A stretch of DNA of 64,000 nt from Chalara sp. BL73. Taxonomy: Eukaryota; Ascomycota; Leotiomycetes; Helotiales. The stretch's first letter is position 1. Each line of letters opens with the position of its first letter. The translations under genes and the position numbers were made by a program. The DNA lies in the NCBI GenBank assembly GCA_918026815.1, contig CAKJVC010000097.1, forward strand, positions 248,001-312,000, given 5' to 3'. A model generated the notes under the pieces. The model saw only the letters and a list, made by a program, of their open reading frames with translations. It did not search any database and was not told the DNA's origin. This document shows positions 57,968 through 64,000 of the stretch, piece after piece.

Positions 57968-60781
57968 ATGGAGTCAAGCAATTCGCAAGACTTTTTCTGA
58001 TCCTTTTAGCTCATTTGAGCCAAATACTTCTGACAATTTACTATTTTCGCAAATTGGTCCAAAAAACCTATATTTTCGATGGGAACTCGAATATCACGAT
58101 AAGTTTGTTGAATGGTGGTTAAGTACACAATGGGCAGTTCAAGCAGTTGCAAACCAATCAATTGATTTGGTAAAGCAATTAAATTGGAAATCTCAAAATC
58201 GAAAATCTATTGCTTGGAAACAATTCGATCAAGGAATACACCGGATCACCGGAGAGCCTAAAGTCATATGTCAAAACTGCAACAAGGTTCTCGCACATCC
58301 AAATACGCGGAATACCGGCACAAAAGCTTTGTCTGGTCATATAGCGTCTCGGCAATGCTTTGTTTATTCTAGCCAAAGTAATACAAGGCAGAAAAAAGTG
58401 GAAGACATGTTTCACGCTATCTCTGTAAGTAGATTAGTATAAATATTAGTATAATGTCTAATATTAATAGCAACCAATCTTTACGAAGCAAGCATTTCAC
58501 GACCAGGTTCTTGCAACTATTGTTTCACTTCGTACTTCTTTCCGCGCAGTCGAAAATCCTGAATGGAGAAAGCTAGCTGTTATGCAAAATCCAAATTTCG
58601 AACTTCCTTCTGCAACAACTATGAAGAATCGACTAATGGAACAATCAGTCAAACTTGAACAGAACATGCTTTCAAATGTTGTTCCTGGAAGCAAAATTGC
58701 AATTTCTCTTGATTGCTGGTCTAGTACAACAAGACTATCATTTATGGGTATAATAGCTCACTATATTGATAAGTCATGGGTTCTTTGTCAAGAATTAATA
58801 GGATTTGAAAGTTTAGTAAACGTTCATTCCGGAAATGCGCTTGCTCAAGTTGTCAATAACGTTTTTCAACAGCACAATCTTTTTGATCGTGTTGTTTCAA
58901 TTACAACTGATAATGCGAGTTCGAATACTACAATGGTTCTCGAAATCAACGGATACTTACAAGAAGCTTTGAAAGCTAATAGTATTCTAAAAAAGAAAGT
59001 CCAACACGTGCCGTGTTTATCGCATGTGATTCAGCTTAGTCTTCAAGCACTTTTGGGCTTTGTTCAATTGAGGCCTACTAACGACACATTTGTTCGGAAT
59101 TGGGTAGCAGAAAAAGAGCTGTCTGATCTTGAGAGAATCAAAGCTAGTGACAAACGTGGTATTCCATATATACTAGCAAAGGTATGTAACACGTGACTTT
59201 TATACTAATTTTTATACTAATCTTATATTAGATTCGAAAGCTTGCTATTCTTGTTAATTCCAGTGCACAGCGGAAACATCGATTTCAAAGAGTTCAACAA
59301 GAACAAATCAGAGATTCATCTTCTCCGAATGATCCAGTTCTTACATTGTTAATTGATGTATGCACTCGATGGGACTCAACAGTGCATATGATTCTTCGTG
59401 CATTGCGTCTTAAAGAGTCTATCAATCAATTTTGCAGTGCATACGATCCTGCTAAGCCTTTTTCTTTTTCTGCATTAGAATGGAAAAAACTTGGCTATTT
59501 GGCCGATTTGTTACGTCCTTTCAATTTTTTTACAACAACAATCGGCAAAACAACAAGCATAACATTGCCTTATGCTTTATCAATTTACGATGAATTGTTT
59601 GAACACTTGCAAGAATCTCGCCGAGTATTAACCAAAAAGTCTGTTGCTCAACTTTGGGTAAAAGATTTAATTGGTGCGATTAACGCTGCAGAAGCCAAGC
59701 TTGATACTTACTATAACAAAACATATAGTAGTCTTGGTAGTTTGTATGGCATCGGAGCAATTCTTGATCCAAAATCGAAGCTAAAATGCTTTGAAGAAGA
59801 TTACTGCTGGCTTAATTTCAAAACAGTTGATTGGGCCAAAGAATTTGAGCGTCAATTTCGGTCGTTATACGATACGGAATATAAAGAAAAGTCTACGAAT
59901 GCTGACCGACTTTCTCAAATTCGAGAAGTTAATCACGACCCTTTAGCATTGGCATTAAGTCGCAAGCGCTTTACTCGAGACATTCAGAACCCTTATCGCA
60001 AAGATGATGACTTTTCTCCTTCTGAAATTGATGAATGGCTGGCTATGAGTATGTTTACAATTCTACTTTTTATACTAATTTTTATACTAATCTTTGTGTT
60101 GTTTTTTTAGAGCCTGATAATCGATCACCGCTACTTGTTTGGAAATCGCTTGAAACACAGCTTCCTGGCTTATCAGCAATGGCTAGAGACTTACTTTGTA
60201 TCCCGATGGCCGGTGTTGGAGTAGAACGTGCTTTTAGTTTTGCACGTGATATATGCGGATATCGCCGTGGCCAGCTTCAACCGACAACTATTCGGTCGCT
60301 TCTTTTGGTTTATCATTCGCTCGTTGAACATTCACGAACACGTGAGCTTCAAAATCTACTATTTTCAACTATTAATATCCAGGATATGACACTTGAAGAT
60401 ATGGAAACGGAAATTAAAACGCGAGAAAATGATCTTGAAGTCCAACTTGATCAAATTGATCTTTGGGAAAATCATTACTATATTAGTGATGAAGAACCAG
60501 AAGGAAACGAAGAAGTTCGAACTCGTCGTGCTCAAGAACGCTGGGATTACAAGATTTCTAAATCTTTACGTCAATCAATTCATCAAAATCAGCCACTTTC
60601 GACTACTCAGTTTCAAAATACACTTAGGAATCGCCGCGAACCGTCAATTGAAACAACGAACTGGGAACTATCTAGTAATAGTAGTCAAGAGCTGCCTCGA
60701 CTTCCGACTCCTGGTATTGGTAATATTGTGCCGGATACTCCAATAGGCATTCACAGGTCAAAAAAGCAAAAAAAAAATTAG
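57968..60781 (+). CDS. hAT-family transposase with BED-like zinc finger
   Basis: Exons 57968-58424, 58471-59181, 59232-60048 and 60111-60781 join in phase. From the ATG at 57968 (MESSNSQDF) a TGA appears unless the run of five T at 57992-57996 is read as four, after which the frame stays open to 60781, about 884 aa. An alternative in-frame start upstream would give an odd hydrophobic N-terminus. A BED-like finger lies at CQNC to GHIASRQC. The catalytic core has SLDCWSS (first Asp) and TTDNASSN (second Asp), the CxxH line PCLSHVIQL, and the hAT C-terminal dimer region MAGVGVERAFSFARD holds the Glu. After that come 160 residues rich in Glu and Asp. The transposase looks active apart from the T run. 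Confidence 0.88.
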
Positions 60782-61099
60782 TTTTAGAATATTAGTGTTG
60801 TATTATTATAATTCACAATTTTTTCCACTCTATTACAATATGTTTAGATTTAACATTTGAAGTTTAATTTTTATACTAATTTTTATACTAATCAACCACT
60901 TTGCATTTCAAGTACTTTTGTAAAAACAAGTATACAAAATAGCCTTGTTTAACCTGTGTGCACATAGAAAAATCAATGCCAAAACTGGAAAGAATCATCT
61001 CGATACTAGAATACCTCGTATATTTTTAAAATTCCGCCAGTCCGCCCTACATTCTTGTAGAGGAGTTTGACTGTAGTTTCTATATTTAGTTAATCTTAT

Positions 61100-61238
61100 C
61101 GGGGCCCCATTGAGGTCCCGCGGGTTGGGGTCAAAATATACAACCCACCCCACGGGGGAAGCGAGCCTCGAAGACCCGACCCACGGGGTCCCATGGGTCG
61201 GGGGCCCCGGCCCGCCCCGTGGGTTTCTGCGCAGTCTA
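61100..61238 (-). repeat. Right inverted end and subterminal GGGTC-rich repeats
   Basis: Read inward from 61238 the end starts TAGACTGCG, then CCCACGGGGCGGG, then repeated GACCC, CCATGGG and GGGTC words. It mirrors the left end at 55007. Confidence 0.85.
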
Positions 61239-61246
61239 GGCTGAAG
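61239..61246 (+). repeat. Right 8-bp target-site duplication of the hAT element
   Basis: GGCTGAAG stands directly after the right inverted end (CGCAGTCTA) and is identical to the copy at 54999-55006. Confidence 0.93.
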
Positions 61247-61590
61247 GCCAGCACAGTAGCTAAGCCTGAAGCATCCCGACCATTTCCCCACTCTCTATGT
61301 AACATTTAACCTTAGAGCAAGACAGCTCTGCGGAACAACAACCTTTTGCATATAACATGCTCCTCCGGCACCCCGCCCTCCCCCGCTCTTGTGGCTCGCT
61401 TCACAACTGCCACTTCACATCAGCAACGCCACCGCATGGCATCCGGAGGCGCTAACATGCCCTGGTCCGCAGCCAGCTGCGAAGCAAGGCCGCTCGCGTA
61501 GCTAGTAGCATTCTTTCTAGGCTTAAACAGAAATCAGTCAAGCTTCACGTTGCACACAAATTACCGGGTTTGCTAATACTAGCGCCAGCC
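61247..61590. other. Spacer right of the hAT element
   Basis: This 344-base stretch with moderately high GC is the original host sequence next to the insertion and the probable promoter of the gene starting at 61591. No gene is seen. Confidence 0.45.
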
Positions 61591-62231
61591 ATGAATTCGC
61601 AGCACAATGGAGCGGAGCCCAGCGACATTTTCTCCGGCCTCCCCATCCTCAGCCGCAATATTATCGAGCTCGCCCTCATAGCCCAAGACATACATAGTAT
61701 AATGAAGCGGGCATTGCCGTCACCGCCATGCAGCGAGGCGTTCGCGGCCATACCCTCCGCCTTGCACAAGGACTGGAGCATCTTTGGTGCGCAGACAGGC
61801 CACGGTCTCGACCTTGAGGATTTGACTGGTGCGGCTGATTACTTGTATGGGCATCAACACGGATAACGTGCTATCTGCTGGCTGTGGGCGGGTTGGGAAT
61901 ACTGCATAATTTGGTCACGGCAGGTGCGCCGCAACGTCCAGCTATACCGGGACTCCCGATTGAGCCCGCCTTGACGAATGAAGACGGCGGCGGTGTGGAA
62001 GTATTTGCTGATTCGAAGATTATGTGGATGTTGATGGAACTGGAAGAGAAGTGTCATGGCTTCCGAAAAAGCGCTTGTCGAGGAATTATTTTACGGGGAG
62101 CTGAGGGGTTTGGACGTAACACGCTGGGAATCGACAGATATTGGACAAAGAAGATAGCTGGTGGGGCAGGCTCAGGAAGACTAAAGGCGGGAAATTATGG
62201 CAAGCAAGCAACAGAACGCCATGGCCGATAA
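61591..62231 (+). CDS. Small protein of unknown function, model uncertain
   Basis: From the ATG at 61591 the frame runs 91 codons (MNSQHNGAEPSDIFSGLPIL, then ELALIAQDIHSIMKR and HKDWSIFGAQ) to a stop at 61864. Coherent text continues in another frame (PIEPALTNEDGGGVEVFADSK, WMLMELEEKCHGF) to 62231. A donor GTGCGG at about 61829 with the acceptor CGGCAG near 61922 would join both in phase. The product would be helical, without signal peptide or known domain. The end after residue about 150 is less convincing. I give it as a probable host gene with unknown function. Confidence 0.4.
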
Positions 62232-62377
62232 CACCGTTGTAGCCCAAGAAACCGAACACCAATTTTAGATGAAAGGTACTTGATATTTCCCGGAAATGAA
62301 ATTAGTTTGCATGCTAAATATGTGTCCTCGCAGCGCTACATTTTATTACAGTCCTCCTGAGACTATCTAAAGAGCTT

Positions 62378-63811
62378 CTAATACGGACACCCGCCGCCTC
62401 TTCCAAGCCATGCTGCTCTTTGAGCATCTATAAGTGGCTTGTTAGCTGCATCTCGAGCCACTAGCTGTGCCGTCAAGGCTGCTCCCTGTGCTAGCAGAGC
62501 CGCTTGTTTCTGGTCCTCGATCTGTTGCTGGGTCGGACCGATCTGTTGAGACATCACTGGCGGCGCTGCCGGCTGTGCGGTCCAAAACCCATTGAATGCC
62601 GGTGCCCCCCCAAGTCCCCAGCCATATCCATAATTTGGGCCGTAGGGTTGCAGGATCGGTGGCTGAATTGCAAAATTGGGGACAGGTGCATTAGCAGGGA
62701 ACTCGAGTCCTTCCGGAACTTGTAAGGTCCAGCTGGAAGTGATGAAATCGCTATTGATGATACTTGCGACCGTGTTTGAAAGATACCCATAAGGGATCAC
62801 GTACATCTGCCAGTACCACCACTTAGTCTTTCTGTGAGTTTTCATTTGCAGGTACATGACCTGTTCGCCAAATACCAGTCGCACCCAGTATTTGATGACC
62901 GGTCTACCACCATACCCAATTGGAATCAGGATGCCTAGGACGCCAGCTCGAGACAAGTCTGCACATTCGGACTTCGTCCAGCCACCGTAACTCAAGGCGA
63001 CCCGCATGTTGCCCTCTTCAGATATTGCATAAGGAGTGGCACTCCGCGCCGTGTCTGGAGCATGCCCTCTCGGCGCCTCGGTTGACACTGCGTAAAGTCC
63101 CAATGTATCTTCAAGCCTGTTAGCCAGCTTTTTCTCGTTGGCTTTCCCTAACAAATCGGATACTTTGACCTTGACACGGGCTGATCTCCAATCGCTTGAC
63201 AAGTATTCATTCTTGGGGACATTACGATCAAGTCAGCTTTCTAAAAATTTAGCCCTTACCAGCGAGTGCGCGCAACATACCTTAAATGCAAACCACTTGA
63301 GATATCTCTGCTGCGGACTAGTGACGCGCCAATCACGCAGTGGCTCGATGCCATATGTTTCGTATGGGTATTCTCGACGCACGTCGAGCCTGTCGTGCCC
63401 CCCCGCAGGCCATTTCCAGATTGAACTCTGTGCGCCACTGCCCACAGTAAAGATCGATCGACTGCCCGAAGATACCCTGAATTGGCCTTGCGGACGATAG
63501 ACCCCGTCTGCAACTACAATCCAGGCTTCCTCAAAATACTCAAAAAAGAGGAAATACCGCCAGTCCGTAATATCGGGCAGCCCAGAAACTGGAGATAAGG
63601 CCAAGTTCCAATCATCATATGTCATGTTGTTGACTTTTCCAACGTAGCATGCCTGGATCTGACGCTGTCTTGCATTGCTTAAATCCCCCAAGTAGATACA
63701 GTACCCGTTCATTGTACCGATCGTAAGACGTGCGGTTTTTCTGTTCATTTGTCCCCCGCCAGGCCGCGGGAATTTTTTCATACGTCCGTTGGTGAGGCTT
63801 ACGCGAAGCAT
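62378..63811 (-). CDS. Protein of unknown function with Gln/Pro-rich C-terminus, 454 aa
   Basis: Exons 63811-63281 and 63211-62378 flank a 69-nt intron (GTATGT to CCCAAG) and join in phase. The start MLRVSLTNGRMKKFPR is basic. The next 160 residues are rich in Tyr and Trp (DWRYFLFFEYFEEAWIVVAD, SSIWKWPAGG), which suggests a beta-rich domain. The second half holds RVALSYGGWTKSECADLSR and KTKWWYWQMYVIPYGYLS, and ends in a Pro-, Gly-, Tyr- and then Gln/Ala-rich tail (QQQIEDQKQAALLAQG). There is no signal peptide or membrane segment. No family is recognised. It may begin further upstream, since the Arg-rich start could also be an internal exon. Confidence 0.7.
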
Positions 63812-64000
63812 GGTCGCGTTAATAACGTGTGGGTGCGACTAAAGGTGGAGCGCCATTAGCAAATAGTATTTGGGAAGTGGTACTTGCATGTCAGAGAGCG
63901 AGATTGCTCTACAATACCGCATATGATATGTGAATATATGAAGTCAGTTTCGCTTACTGCTTGGTAGTTAGTACAAGTCTCAACCCTCAATGTGTTTTAT
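63812..64000. other. Right edge, no gene seen
   Basis: This short flank upstream of the last gene ends at the window border. A further 5' exon of that gene cannot be excluded. Confidence 0.4.

Larger units (their letters stand above)
55007..61238 (+). mobile_element. hAT transposon carrying a histone H3-like gene and a third gene
   Basis: The element is 6,232 bp. The flanks are GGCTGAAG at 54999-55006 and 61239-61246, a perfect 8-bp duplication as hAT elements make. Both ends start TAGACTGCG when read inward and share CCCACGGGGCGGG a few bases further in, offset by three bases. Subterminal GGGTC, CCATGGG and GACCC blocks follow at both ends, typical of hAT ends. Inside are a histone H3-like gene on the minus strand (55352-55902), an unknown protein on the plus strand (56425-57730) and a hAT transposase (57968-60781). 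Most introns of all three share the motif TATACTAAT. The interior is AT-rich compared with neighbouring genes. Boundaries are very secure. Confidence 0.95.

Noticed and set aside
60995..61305. Two overlapping open frames at the right hAT end
   Set aside because: As on the left, they read through the subterminal GGGTC and CCATGGG repeats and across the target duplication.
1..64000. tRNA or rRNA genes and CRISPR arrays
   Set aside because: I looked for tRNA T-loop words, rRNA-like conserved blocks and spaced repeats and saw none that hold together; CRISPR is not expected in a fungal nuclear genome.

Overview
The window is nuclear DNA of a filamentous ascomycete (Pezizomycotina). The evidence is the many short GT-AG introns (about 46-130 nt), the gene families present (HET, Clr5, 2EXR/F-box-like, CorA-like, DUF6536, laccase, P450), gene spacing of 1-3 kb, and mobile-element relics whose Trp codons have become stops by G-to-A change, as expected from repeat-induced point mutation (RIP). 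A member of Leotiomycetes would fit, but that is inference. All gene models below were spliced by hand from donor, acceptor and reading-frame agreement; no search was run.

Layout. 1-7.6 kb: an ankyrin-repeat gene that may run off the left edge, a small secreted Cys-rich protein, and a HET-domain protein. 7.6-13 kb: a decayed paralogue of the Cys-rich protein and a large secreted protein of unknown function. 14.7-21.4 kb: a predicted GPI-anchored surface protein, a seven-exon laccase and a small secreted protein. 22.7-32.1 kb: a 2EXR/F-box-like protein, a CorA-like membrane protein followed in a shifted frame by a conserved fungal ORF of unknown function, and a dead kinase-like gene. 32.3-33.6 kb: a RIP-damaged Tc1/mariner element. 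34.9-39.3 kb: a Clr5-domain protein and a 77-residue protein. 41.6-43.1 kb: a second kinase relic and an alpha/beta hydrolase. 43.5-46.3 kb: a retroelement graveyard with three solo LTRs, one nested in a probable LINE ORF1 relic. 47.1-54.7 kb: a cytochrome P450, a DUF6536 membrane protein and a membrane-anchored coiled-coil protein. 61.5-63.8 kb: two proteins of unknown function.

The most striking feature is a 6,232-bp hAT transposon at 55007-61238, bounded by a perfect 8-bp target duplication (GGCTGAAG) and inverted ends starting TAGACTGCG. It carries three genes: a hAT transposase, an unknown protein whose N-terminus has a SUMO-interaction-like motif and a basic nuclear-localisation-like stretch, and, on the opposite strand, a histone H3-type protein with a tail built of SAKT repeats. 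Most introns in all three genes carry one or two copies of TATACTAAT, a branch-point-like sequence. Each of the three genes needs removal of one base from a homopolymer to stay open, so the copy is either slightly decayed, uses frameshifting, or contains assembly errors. A transposon bringing its own H3-like histone would be a candidate self-chromatinising mobile element.
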